A DNA stretch of 64,000 nucleotides from Fructobacillus broussonetiae. Lineage in GTDB: Bacteria > Bacillota > Bacilli > Lactobacillales > Lactobacillaceae. Under the pieces are notes generated by a model. That model did not search any database. It was not told the origin of the DNA and saw only the letters and a program-made list of their open reading frames with translations. Positions 45,030 to 54,629 of the stretch are shown here, in pieces (position 1 is the first letter of the stretch; each line of letters starts with the position of its first letter). Position numbers and translations under genes: made by a program. The DNA is taken from the NCBI RefSeq assembly GCF_018437275.1, contig NZ_JAAMFK010000006.1, positions 1 through 64,000 of the forward strand, given 5' to 3'.

Positions 45030-45728
45030 TTATTCGGCAGTGTCGTCTTGGTCTGTCTTTCGTTCTGCTTCTTCCTTTGGCACGATGGGTTCAACCCCTT
45101 CGTAAGGCGTGAGGCGAACCTGACCGTTGATGTATTCACCCAAGAAGATGTCGGCGAAGTACTGGTAACCTTGACGCTTAATCTCTTCTTCGAGCCAGTC
45201 TTCATCCTTATCAATGGCAAGCAAGACGTCTTCGTTGGTCTGACCATCGTAAATCAACGGATACTTTGGTGACTGGTCACCGTATTCGATGACGGTCAAC
45301 TGTCCGTTTTGTTCAAGCACGGCACGCTTAACCTTTGAGATGTCGTAAACTTCTTGTTCACGCAACTTGAACATCAAATCGGCAGCGGACTGTCCGGCTC
45401 CGATGACGGCATTGACTTTTACCTTTCCTCGTTCGATCAAAACAGTTGGCATCCCGTCAATAATGCGCTTGGCATAACGGTTGTGCTCCTTAGCAAACTT
45501 CAGCACCATGACCAGCCACGTCCAGATGATCATGACCATCATGAACTGGAAGACCGTGATGGTTGGCGTGTAAATCGTTCCACCGATAATTCCACCAAGC
45601 ACGTAGTTCTGCACTTGATCCAAGGCGTTTGTCGGCGCGAGGTTCCCCTTACCGAAGATGTTAATCTGGACGATGATCACTAAGAGACCAATCCCCAGCT
45701 TTAAGAATATGGGCATGTAAACTTGCAT
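45030..45728 (-). CDS. DUF421 membrane protein (YetF-like)
   Basis: A 232-residue protein with three N-terminal membrane helices and a cytoplasmic DUF421 domain (GMPTVLIERGKVKVNAVIGAGQSAADLMFKLREQEVYDISKVKRAVLEQNGQLTV). The function is unknown. Its ATG overlaps the TAA of the DUF3290 gene by one base (TAATG), so the pair is co-translated. The C-terminal tail is acidic and variable. Confidence 0.85.
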   Translation of the reverse strand: MQVYMPIFLKLGIGLLVIIVQINIFGKGNLAPTNALDQVQNYVLGGIIGGTIYTPTITVFQFMMVMIIWTWLVMVLKFAKEHNRYAKRIIDGMPTVLIERGKVKVNAVIGAGQSAADLMFKLREQEVYDISKVKRAVLEQNGQLTVIEYGDQSPKYPLIYDGQTNEDVLLAIDKDEDWLEEEIKRQGYQYFADIFLGEYINGQVRLTPYEGVEPIVPKEEAERKTDQDDTAE

Positions 45729-46171
45729 TATTTAACAACCTCCACCTTATCGTTCGTCAGAAATACTTCCGTGCGGCTGTAGGACTTCTGGTCCTTTGAC
45801 AGGTTAATCTGGTAGTACTTCTTACCTTCCTTCGCAATCATGCCGTCCTGCAAGACCGTCGAGTTAAAGGCGATGTCGGAACGCTTGATCTTCTGGTCGT
45901 AGGCGTAGTTCTTCGCAAAGGCCGTCATTTCGGACTGTTGTGTGTTTTGCGCAGCGGAGTTTTGCATGTTGGTGTACGTTAATCCTCCAAAGAAGAGGAA
46001 GAACAAAAAGGCGATAATCGTCAGATCTCGGTAGCGCATGTTGAAGCGGTGGCGAATACTTGCCACGAATCCAAAGGCAACCGCGACGAAAGCGATAATC
46101 AAGACAATAAACAGAACTTTACTGTTCAAATTGTTCTGATTCGTTAAATAATCGAGTGAGTAAAATGACAT
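45728..46171 (-). CDS. DUF3290 membrane protein
   Basis: A 147-residue protein with two membrane helices (residues ~18-38 and ~49-66) and an extracytoplasmic C-terminal domain ending YYQINLSKDQKSYSRTEVFLTNDKVEVVK. DUF3290 nearly always pairs with DUF421 in lactobacilli. It is the first gene of the two-gene operon; GGAGG precedes the ATG. Confidence 0.83.
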   Translation of the reverse strand: MSFYSLDYLTNQNNLNSKVLFIVLIIAFVAVAFGFVASIRHRFNMRYRDLTIIAFLFFLFFGGLTYTNMQNSAAQNTQQSEMTAFAKNYAYDQKIKRSDIAFNSTVLQDGMIAKEGKKYYQINLSKDQKSYSRTEVFLTNDKVEVVK

Positions 46172-46192
46172 TCTAATGCCTCCAATGCCTTT

Positions 46193-46201
46193 ATTCTAGC
46201 A
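46193..46201 (-). promoter_or_regulatory. extended -10 promoter of DUF3290-DUF421
   Basis: On the minus strand TGCTAGAAT about 25 bp before the start codon; the -35 (TTATCT at 17 bp) is weak. The rest of 46202-46342 holds no gene I can support. Confidence 0.5.
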
Positions 46202-46342
46202 CAGTCAGCGCCCGCAGATAAGAACGAAAATCCTCAATCTGTTTAAAAATTTCCAAGGTTTCACCAAGCAGAATCAACAGGCTTCTTCCTTTGCCAAAGT
46301 CCGACCCGTACCAGGCTCCAATCCCCCGCCACTCAATCAAGC

Positions 46343-46383
46343 AAAAAGAAAAAGCAGCAGGCCATCCGGCCCACTGCTTTTTC
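46343..46383 (-). terminator. terminator downstream of groL
   Basis: On the minus strand AAAAAGCAGTGGGCC-GGAT-GGCCTGCTGCTTTTT. Confidence 0.75.
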
Positions 46384-46448
46384 GAGTAGTTAATATCAGT
46401 TAAGAGCTGAATCCAATCAGGTCAACTCCATTATGTTCTCAAAGAGTG

Positions 46449-46471
46449 CTGGGCCCAGTCAAGGGCCCGGC
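46449..46471. repeat. GC-rich hairpin GGGCCC-N6-GGGCCC after groL
   Basis: CTGGGCCCAGTCAAGGGCCCGG lies just after the groL stop and recalls the rpsD-flanking GGGCCC palindromes, though it is not identical. Confidence 0.45.
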
Positions 46472-46483
46472 CCCCAAAACCTT

Positions 46484-48139
<1,656 letters not shown>

Positions 48140-48424
48140 TTAATCCAAAACCCCGATAACGTCAGTTTCGTGGAGAGCCGTGAAAGATTCCCCGTCGATT
48201 TCGATTTCCTGTCCGGCAAAGTGGTCGAACACGACCTGGTCGCCAACCTTCACAGTCATCGCTAACTTGGCCCCATCTGGCAAAGTCCGGCCCGGCCCGG
48301 CCGCCACAACCTTGCCTTGGGCCGTCTTCTTTTCGGAAGGGGCAGCGAGCACGATACCGCCGACCGTCTGTTCACCTTGTTCAGGCACCGATACAATGAT
48401 TCGATCTTCTAAGGGTTTCAACAT
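48140..48424 (-). CDS. groS: co-chaperonin GroES
   Basis: A 94-residue 10-kDa chaperonin (LKPLEDRIIVSVPEQGEQTVGGIVLA...) with the mobile loop near residues 16-30 and a C-terminal beta barrel. The ATG at 48424 has GGAGG 7 nt upstream and matches the conserved N-terminus; upstream in-frame starts run through the operator and are rejected. First gene of groSL. Confidence 0.97.
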   Translation of the reverse strand: MLKPLEDRIIVSVPEQGEQTVGGIVLAAPSEKKTAQGKVVAAGPGRTLPDGAKLAMTVKVGDQVVFDHFAGQEIEIDGESFTALHETDVIGVLD

Positions 48425-48444
48425 GGTTTTACCTCCAAAGTTAA

Positions 48445-48471
48445 CTAGCAGAGCGCAATGTTCTCTGCCAA
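48445..48471 (-). promoter_or_regulatory. CIRCE-like operator of groSL with unusual arms
   Basis: CTAGCAGAG-N9-CTCTGCCAA is an inverted repeat with exactly the 9-bp spacer of CIRCE and lies at the predicted transcription start. Canonical CIRCE is TTAGCACTC-N9-GAGTGCTAA; here the inner triplets are CTC to GAG swapped while TAGCA/TGC is kept. An HrcA-type repressor site is inferred. Confidence 0.65.
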
Positions 48472-48482
48472 TAATTGTCTTT

Positions 48483-48510
48483 AGTATAGCAGAGGTAAAA
48501 CCGTTGTCAA
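48483..48510 (-). promoter_or_regulatory. groSL promoter
   Basis: On the minus strand TTGACA (48510-48505) and TATACT (48488-48483), 16 bp spacing, 12 bp upstream of the palindrome. Confidence 0.75.
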
Positions 48511-48524
48511 AGGCTAGAAGACAG

Positions 48525-48560
48525 TAAAAAAGCCCCATCGAACGAGGTTCGACGGAGCGA
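48525..48560 (-). terminator. terminator of the nitroreductase gene
   Basis: On the minus strand GCTCCGTCGAAC-CTC-GTTCGATGGGGC then TTTTTT, immediately before the groSL promoter. Confidence 0.7.
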
Positions 48561-48609
48561 TTTCTAAGTGAGCAAAAGCAGATGATAATCTGAGCTCTAA
48601 CTTATCTTG

Positions 48610-49356
48610 TTACTTTAAATTGAGGCCCTTGTCCATTGGGTACTTTGACAAACGTGGGTCGGCTAAAATCATCTTGAACAACTTGGCGTTGTGCTTCGTC
48701 CAGTTCGTGTCCATGTCGCGGGCTGCGTAGTAGTCGGCCATCGTTTGGTCGTATTCGTTAACGGCAGCTTCGACCTTCTTTTCGTCATACTTGTCAGCCA
48801 TCACAGAACCTGACAAAGGCAACTTTGGCTTTACGCCAGGTTCTTGATCAGGGTATCCGACGGAGAAGCCCATGATTGGCTTGACATACTTTGGCAAGTC
48901 CAATTCCTGTTCGTACAATTCGAAGGCGCCCATGACACCGGCCATGGTAACCGTACCAAGACCGAGTGACTCGGCAGCGACCTGGGCACGTCCCAAGGTG
49001 ATGGAAGCGGAAACGATGCCACCTTCCAAGAATTGGTAGTGTTGGATGCGGTCTTCGATAACGGCCTTTGCTTCGTCGTCTTGGCCGATCAAGTCGCGGT
49101 TCCAGTCAACGCAGACCACGTAAAAACGTGGCGCAGAGGCGATGTAGCCCATGTGAACCGTGTCGGTAATCTTTTGCTTCAAGGTCTGGTCAGTAATCTC
49201 GATGAAGGTTACTGGTTGGTAGTTTTGCATGTTAGGACCTGCAAAAGCAGCGGAAAAGATTTCGTTCATCACGTCATCAGAAACCGGCTTATCTTGGAAA
49301 GCACGGATGGATGCGTGACTGTGTAACTGCTTCAAAACGTCGTTTTGTTCAACCAT
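48610..49356 (-). CDS. NfsA-type nitroreductase / NADPH oxidoreductase
   Basis: A 248-residue FMN-dependent oxidoreductase. HASIRAFQDKPVSDDVMNEIFSAAFAGPNMQNYQP is the FMN-binding N-terminus of the nitroreductase fold, and LGLGTVTMAGV plus VKPIMGFSVGYPDQEPGVKPKLPL follow as in NfsA/YcnD proteins. It reduces nitro, quinone or flavin substrates with NAD(P)H; the natural substrate is unknown. The ATG at 49356 has GGAGG 9 nt upstream; a TTG at 49365 is less likely. Divergent from the next gene. Confidence 0.88.
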   Translation of the reverse strand: MVEQNDVLKQLHSHASIRAFQDKPVSDDVMNEIFSAAFAGPNMQNYQPVTFIEITDQTLKQKITDTVHMGYIASAPRFYVVCVDWNRDLIGQDDEAKAVIEDRIQHYQFLEGGIVSASITLGRAQVAAESLGLGTVTMAGVMGAFELYEQELDLPKYVKPIMGFSVGYPDQEPGVKPKLPLSGSVMADKYDEKKVEAAVNEYDQTMADYYAARDMDTNWTKHNAKLFKMILADPRLSKYPMDKGLNLK

Positions 49357-49448
49357 AAATGACAACCTCCTAAAATCGTTGTATACTATTATATCGTTGG
49401 CGTTAAGTCAATGTTACTGCAAAAAAAATTTATTATCTAGGAGCATTC

Positions 49449-50030
49449 ATGAATTTCTTCCATATACATATCGGATTACGAACAGCCAAGACGGGTTTTG
49501 CCGTCATGGTGATCATGATTGCCTACCAATTTGTTGACCGTCCGGCCTTCGTGCCGGCGTTGGCCGCGGTGTTCGCATTGCGCGACACCTGGGACAACAC
49601 GATGACATTCGGTAAGATTCGACTCGTATCAAACGCGGTCGGAGGTGCCCTTGCGGTCGTCTACTACTTGATTCGCGAATACACCCACAACGCGACCTGG
49701 TTGGAAATCTTCGTGATTCCCCTCCTGGTGATTCTTGGAATCGTCATCCACGACAAGATCAACTATAACGTAGGAATCGTTGGTGGAATGGCGGCCTTCT
49801 TGATGATTGCCCTCACGATTCCGCTCGACGCAACCATCACCTACGTGATCTTGCGAGTGCTGGACGTGTTCATCGGAGTCGTTGTGGCCTTAATCATTAA
49901 CTGCTTCTTCATGCCAAAGGAACTCGAAAAGATAGAAGAGGGCATGATAAAGGTCGAAAAGAAAACCGTCGACGTGGTCCACCACATCGAGGGTAAGGAC
50001 AAAGATAAAGATAAGCACCAGCACGAATAA
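49449..50030 (+). CDS. aromatic acid exporter family (FUSC/DUF939-like) protein
   Basis: A 193-residue membrane protein with about five or six helices, starting HIHIGLRTAKTGFAVMVIMIAYQFV and containing RLVSNAVGGALAVVYYLI, the ArAE_1/YgaE-like module. It ends in a His/Lys/Asp-rich tail (GKDKDKDKHQHE) that may bind metal. The substrate is unknown. The 92-bp gap to the divergent nitroreductase holds TATA-like promoter elements for both. CTAGGAG precedes the ATG. Confidence 0.78.
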   Translation: MNFFHIHIGLRTAKTGFAVMVIMIAYQFVDRPAFVPALAAVFALRDTWDNTMTFGKIRLVSNAVGGALAVVYYLIREYTHNATWLEIFVIPLLVILGIVIHDKINYNVGIVGGMAAFLMIALTIPLDATITYVILRVLDVFIGVVVALIINCFFMPKELEKIEEGMIKVEKKTVDVVHHIEGKDKDKDKHQHE

Positions 50031-50059
50031 TCAATTGATATAAAAGTCAAACCCGAACC

Positions 50060-50089
50060 AAAAAAGCACCCATCACAGGGGTGCTTTTT
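50060..50089. terminator. bidirectional terminator
   Basis: AAAAAAGCACCC-ATCACA-GGGGTGCTTTTT between convergent genes. Confidence 0.82.
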
Positions 50090-50097
50090 GTATGGAT

Positions 50098-51138
50098 TTA
50101 ATAGTCGGCCAGTTTAGGCAACCCAGGTTCAACTAGATGAACGTTAATATCTCCTATTAACATCCCTAGTTGCGTTAAATGAAATCCCGGGGACAAATTT
50201 TTATCCCACCAATTTCTTATTTCTTCTAATTTAGGATAATCTTCCATTTTCTTATTTAAGAACTCGACCGAATCTGTTTCAGAAGAGTACAAATCAGAAA
50301 TACGGAGTAATGCCTTTTTTTCAGTTTCTGTTAACGCATTGTCCTCTTTTATTTTTGAATTCGATAATCGTAAATGCAAATACCCTGGATGATTTTTATT
50401 AACTACTAAGAAGTAATGGCTCAGTTCATTTCTATCTAAGATTTTTAATGCTTCCGTATGTGTTTCTGACCCGATTAAAATTCCATAACGTAAAATTTCA
50501 GAATATTGATTATGAAATATCTCCTCAAATTTAGATGCAGACGTCACAGAATTTACCCGAATAGTCTTTAATAAATCAAGATGATCTAGCCAAGAATTAG
50601 TTTCCGGCAATTCTTGATCGCACACCTTTGTAAAAAGGTTATCCATTATTGATAAAGCTGAATCAATATCCGCTGAGTTGGCTGAAAGGCCAAAAATACA
50701 ACTAACCAGAGTAAGAACTATGAGTCCTTCATCAGATAAATCTTTTATAGTTTTTATAGCATATTCAATATTCGTCGTCTTTAACTTATCGCCGTTGTTC
50801 TTAACTCTATGTTCTAACAACTCGGACAAAAGTTTATAATCACTTTCCTTGTCTGTACCCACAACCTGCTGTCCTACAAGTTTTAATGTAGCTTGATTTT
50901 CCGGAAGCTCAAACTGTTTCAAGAAATCTACATTTTCAAACCGAGGTGCCATTATTTGAAATAATTTTTCCGCCCTCTTTTCTGCAGCTTTTTCTGCTTC
51001 ACCAACTACGTAAGGAATCTTGTCTTCAAGAAGACTTTTAACATCTTGCAGTGATAGCCCTGTATTAATGACTTGCTTTTCAACCTGTACATTAGTCGAG
51101 TAATCTCCTCCGCGCTGATTTTGTTTATTTCCGTTCAT
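50098..51138 (-). CDS. LPO_1073/Vpar_1526-like protein
   Basis: A 346-residue soluble, mostly helical protein. The N-terminus has a short Gly/Asn/Gln strand motif (RGGDYSTNVQVEKQVINTGLS), then GEAEKAAEKRAEKLFQIMAPRF, a layout I associate with the LPO_1073/Vpar_1526 family of unknown function; the assignment is tentative. The C-terminus ends FHLTQLGMLIGDINV. It overlaps a 50-residue gene by 14 bases. AT-rich, so probably acquired; it opens the defence island. Confidence 0.5.
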   Translation of the reverse strand: MNGNKQNQRGGDYSTNVQVEKQVINTGLSLQDVKSLLEDKIPYVVGEAEKAAEKRAEKLFQIMAPRFENVDFLKQFELPENQATLKLVGQQVVGTDKESDYKLLSELLEHRVKNNGDKLKTTNIEYAIKTIKDLSDEGLIVLTLVSCIFGLSANSADIDSALSIMDNLFTKVCDQELPETNSWLDHLDLLKTIRVNSVTSASKFEEIFHNQYSEILRYGILIGSETHTEALKILDRNELSHYFLVVNKNHPGYLHLRLSNSKIKEDNALTETEKKALLRISDLYSSETDSVEFLNKKMEDYPKLEEIRNWWDKNLSPGFHLTQLGMLIGDINVHLVEPGLPKLADY

Positions 51139-51277
51139 TCACTTCTCCAATTTGAATGTTAAAAGCTCCATTGCTTTTTTGTTTTTGTTTAATCGTTTTT
51201 TTATTTATTTTAGCTGTCTTACCTTTCTTAGAAAATTGGTTCACTATAAAATTAAAAATTTCACTAATAATATTCAT
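51125..51277 (-). CDS. hypothetical protein, 50 aa
   Basis: A small basic protein (MNIISEIFNFIVNQFSKKGK...) with an amphipathic N-terminus and the ending GAFNIQIGEVNERK. The FNIQIG strand resembles the STNVQVEK motif of the following gene. GGGAG is 9 nt before the ATG at 51277; an upstream start at 51376 would add an N-terminal hydrophobic stretch but has no site. Its stop lies inside the 50098-51138 gene. Confidence 0.5.
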   Translation of the reverse strand: MNIISEIFNFIVNQFSKKGKTAKINKKTIKQKQKSNGAFNIQIGEVNERK

Positions 51278-51431
51278 TAAAAAGAACTCCCAAATACTCT
51301 CGATTATTATATTAAAATAAAAATTTAATCCCTTTATAGTATAAACCAAATAATTTAATTTTCTAAACAAAGACATAATATGTAAAACTTCAAACTCTTA
51401 AGAAAAAAATAATTAAAGTCTACACCACAAG

Positions 51432-51462
51432 AAAAGCACCCCATCACAGGGGTGCTTTTTTA
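51432..51462 (-). terminator. terminator of the restriction endonuclease gene
   Basis: AAAAGCACCCC-ATCACA-GGGGTGCTTTTTTA. It can act on both strands. Confidence 0.82.
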
Positions 51463-51500
51463 TATTTGCTTAACTTCTATTCAAACAAGAATTGATGAAA

Positions 51501-53102
51501 TCATTCCCAATAATCAAATGGTGGATTATCAGGGTCAACATAAGTGAACTCCAACGTCATCGGATCCCCATTGTTATATTTAGTGAACGTCATGGCATTA
51601 ATTCCAAGTTCATCAAGTTTCTCTTCTGTTAACAGCTCCCAGTCATCTAACTGAAAAACATTTTTCAAAACCCATTCTCCAAAAAGGTATTGAGAATCTA
51701 CACTTTGTATAGCTTTACCATCACTTTGCGTTAAAATCATATCCAACTCTTCACCAGAAGGAATAAATTTAATGGGAAAACTCCTGTCTTCAGGTTTGGC
51801 AACAAGTTTCGTATCTAAAAGCTCACCCGCACCCTTTTTAAAGAAATCAGGATTTTCATGATTAAATTTCTTCGAGTTTGGAACAGGAATATAAACCTCG
51901 TAAGGACTCACTCCTCTCCATAAAGCTTTACGAATCATTTCATAGAGATTTTCATCAATCTTTGATTGGTTCGTCAGATCATCACGAATTGATTCTCGCT
52001 TCTCTTTTTCTACTTCCTTACCAAAATAAGTAAACAGCACATACTTCAGATTCTTTTCGAATTCAGAGTTCTCACCAAAAACCTCTCTAACTTTAGAAAT
52101 CAATTTCAGGTAAGCAGTCTCGCCTTCTTTAGGCGTACTTTTAGATTTTGAGAACCATTCATTAAATCCTGAGCGCTTTTCAGTTTTAATTTTAAAAGTA
52201 AAACTATTTTCAATGATGTTATTTTTTGGATGCGTTTCAAGCGTCGAATTCTGCGACTCTTGGAGAAAAGTTTTTACATCATTTTCAGAATCATGTAGGT
52301 TTGCGAAAAAATCGAAAGCATCAGAAACATATGAAAGAGGCCATTCTGCTACACTAATTGATTCATTATTCTTTGCCTTTTCATCGCTCTTAAATGACAT
52401 TAACAGTTGACTATCCGCACTGTTATATTGATAAAAATGTTGGCCATCATTAAACCTAAAATTCTGTAAATGATTTTTATCTGTAGGCCCCTCGATTTTT
52501 ATCTTGTTCTCGTCAATCGGAAGGTAAGAAGTCTCTCCAACTGCTATATAAGGTTTATCGTTTTCACCTGGGTTCTTAATAGCCTTGGACGGCATCAGCA
52601 CATGGTACACTGCTTCCACATCGCTCTTGTATTTAAAACCCCGCAACTGGCTTTTAGATGACTCAATTCTTTTATTTCGTAGCTCAGCAATTCTGATAGC
52701 GAGGGTTTTATAGTCGTCTTTGTCTTCCTTACTTTTACCGTCCTTCCCGCGCTGTTTAATGTTATTAATATATTCTCCCCAATTTTCCAACTGGCTCGAC
52801 TGTTTAAATTGCGCGATCTTTTGATAACCGCTTGTTACTCCAAATGATTTGATACCAACTAAATATTTTTTGTCTGGACCATTATTAATTGATGCATCAA
52901 AAGAAGAATTGCCAATATCCTCGATGGTTGCGTTAAACGCACGTTTGAAGGCAGTTTCTTGAAATTTTGAAACAATAATTGGAGCAATAATAGTATCTGA
53001 ACTATCATTTTCTTTTTGGGCAAATGCCTCGCTCAATGAAGCAAAGTTTGTCATTAATTTTTTGTAAGTTGCTTTCTGTGTTGAATCAAGTTCTTTCCAC
53101 AT
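51501..53102 (-). CDS. candidate type II restriction endonuclease
   Basis: A 533-residue protein with no close family that I recognise, directly downstream of a C5-cytosine methyltransferase on the same strand. Residues ~40-100 hold IIVSKFQETAFKRAF, SSFDASINN and KYLVGIKSFGVTSGYQKIAQFK, a possible PD-(D/E)xK nuclease core (Glu49, Asp69, Lys85), although the D/E-x-K is G-I-K. Context makes it the likely partner nuclease. GAGG is 6 nt before the ATG at 53102; a GTG at 53126 has no site. Strongly AT-rich. Confidence 0.6.
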   Translation of the reverse strand: MWKELDSTQKATYKKLMTNFASLSEAFAQKENDSSDTIIAPIIVSKFQETAFKRAFNATIEDIGNSSFDASINNGPDKKYLVGIKSFGVTSGYQKIAQFKQSSQLENWGEYINNIKQRGKDGKSKEDKDDYKTLAIRIAELRNKRIESSKSQLRGFKYKSDVEAVYHVLMPSKAIKNPGENDKPYIAVGETSYLPIDENKIKIEGPTDKNHLQNFRFNDGQHFYQYNSADSQLLMSFKSDEKAKNNESISVAEWPLSYVSDAFDFFANLHDSENDVKTFLQESQNSTLETHPKNNIIENSFTFKIKTEKRSGFNEWFSKSKSTPKEGETAYLKLISKVREVFGENSEFEKNLKYVLFTYFGKEVEKEKRESIRDDLTNQSKIDENLYEMIRKALWRGVSPYEVYIPVPNSKKFNHENPDFFKKGAGELLDTKLVAKPEDRSFPIKFIPSGEELDMILTQSDGKAIQSVDSQYLFGEWVLKNVFQLDDWELLTEEKLDELGINAMTFTKYNNGDPMTLEFTYVDPDNPPFDYWE

Positions 53103-53172
53103 AATTTGCCTCGATAATGTTTTCACGTTTATTGTGTTTCAACGTTATTATACATTATTGGCCTATTCATAT

Positions 53173-53202
53173 AAAAAAGCCACTCTTTCGAGTGACTTTT
53201 TT
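53173..53202 (-). terminator. terminator of the methyltransferase gene
   Basis: On the minus strand AAAAAAGTCACTCG-AAA-GAGTGGCTTTTTTA, overlapping the stop codon by a few bases. Confidence 0.75.
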
Positions 53203-54445
53203 AACCTGCAACAGAATAAAATTCGTAGTTTCCACCACGCTTAATGGCGTTAAAGACATCTTGATCTTCAAAGAGTGGTAAGTCGTCTGCAACACTGCGA
53301 TTTTTAATTTCAGAATCTGCAAGTTCCTTGCTTTCATACCACTTTACTGGATATGATTCCCCGGCCATACGGCCAAGCATCTTTGTATAAATGATAGAGA
53401 ATTTATTATCTACTTCTGGCAACGATAAATCAGAGTTACCGTGTTCTAACGCTCCAGTAATTTTCTGAGCAATTCTTGAAATAACAGGAACAACAACTGA
53501 ATTCCCAGCTTGCTTATACAGAGCGCTCAACGAAGAATCCGTCGGTAATTCATAATCCTGAGGATATCCTTGCGCATTAAATGCTTCTCGTGGAGTCAAC
53601 TTACGGATTTCTCCATTGTTTGTAAGAATAAGCGGAACGTTATGTCCTCCCATTCCCATGTTAGCGGTCAAAGTTGGCACAACGCCAGACTTATTTTCTC
53701 GAACATACTGTCGACGCCACTGATAAACAGTATCAGAACTAGTCATTTCCTCAACTAGCTTAGGATAAAAAGTTTGCTTGTTTTCCCGGTAGAAGAAACG
53801 TTCATCAAGCTTGTCACCAAACTTTGTTGTTTCATCAAGTGTTGCATCAAAGTCGATGATATCAGTTAACTTTGTTGTTAGGTCAATCTTGTCTGGGAAT
53901 TCAAAGTTATTGAAGGCTTCAACATCCTTAAATCCTACCACATAGATACGTTCACGGTTTTGAGGAATGTTTCCATATTCCTTAGCATTCAAAACCTTCC
54001 ACTTTATGTAATATCCTGAGTGAACTAAAAACTCGCGGATAACTTTAAAAGTATTTCCATGGTCGTGCGTAACCAAGTTTTTTACGTTCTCTAAGAACAC
54101 AACCTTTGGTTGAATCGATGTAATAATGCGTTGCGTCTCAAAGAAGAGATCTCCTCTTTTATCCTGAAACCCCTTTCGGAATCCTGCAACACTAAACGGC
54201 TGGCAAGGGAAACCAGCGAGCAAAACGTTCGCATCAGTCGTTTGCTCACGAATATCTTCCGGTGTCACTTCTTTAATATCTCGACGATCTAAATAAGTTC
54301 CACGTTTTTCAAAATTCAATTCAAACGTGTGCTGAGCGTTCTTATCAAACTCGTTTGCATACTTTGTTTGATACTCACCTGCATCTTCAAACCCTAAGTC
54401 AATTCCACCGACACCGGCGAAAAAACTAATGATGTCATTTTTCAT
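53201..54445 (-). CDS. DNA (cytosine-5) methyltransferase
   Basis: A 414-residue m5C methyltransferase. Motif I ISFFAGVGGIDLGFEDAG, motif IV GFPCQPFSVAGFRKG (catalytic Cys), motif VI FLENVKNLV, motif VIII QNRERIYVVGF and motif X YKQAGNSVVVPV are all present, with the target-recognition region around residues 210-290. It protects DNA in a type II restriction-modification system with the neighbouring candidate nuclease. The ATG at 54445 follows AGGAGG by 7 nt; a longer frame to 54595 is rejected. The recognition sequence cannot be read. Confidence 0.93.
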   Translation of the reverse strand: MKNDIISFFAGVGGIDLGFEDAGEYQTKYANEFDKNAQHTFELNFEKRGTYLDRRDIKEVTPEDIREQTTDANVLLAGFPCQPFSVAGFRKGFQDKRGDLFFETQRIITSIQPKVVFLENVKNLVTHDHGNTFKVIREFLVHSGYYIKWKVLNAKEYGNIPQNRERIYVVGFKDVEAFNNFEFPDKIDLTTKLTDIIDFDATLDETTKFGDKLDERFFYRENKQTFYPKLVEEMTSSDTVYQWRRQYVRENKSGVVPTLTANMGMGGHNVPLILTNNGEIRKLTPREAFNAQGYPQDYELPTDSSLSALYKQAGNSVVVPVISRIAQKITGALEHGNSDLSLPEVDNKFSIIYTKMLGRMAGESYPVKWYESKELADSEIKNRSVADDLPLFEDQDVFNAIKRGGNYEFYSVAG

Positions 54446-54596
54446 GCCAAATCCTCCTTTTCTGTTTTTATACGAATTAAATACTATTTTACTATAAGTA
54501 GTATGAAATAGCTGCCACAATATATCTATTTTTATTTTTCTCATTGTTAGAAAAATTATCACAATTAAGTTAGCAGGATCTCTAGTAGGAATCAAA

Positions 54597-54624
54597 ATAA
54601 AAAAGCACTCATATGAGCGCTTTT
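54597..54624 (-). terminator. terminator of the GIY-YIG helicase gene
   Basis: On the minus strand AAAAGCGCTC-ATAT-GAGTGCTTTTTT. Confidence 0.72.
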
Positions 54625-54629
54625 AGATA

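Noticed and set aside
46191-46338. Short minus-strand frame reading WYGSDFGKGRSLLILLGETL before the DUF3290 gene
   Set aside because: It begins at TTG inside a terminator, has no ribosome site, and its end overlaps the DUF3290 -10 box. Possibly a decayed gene, but not supportable.
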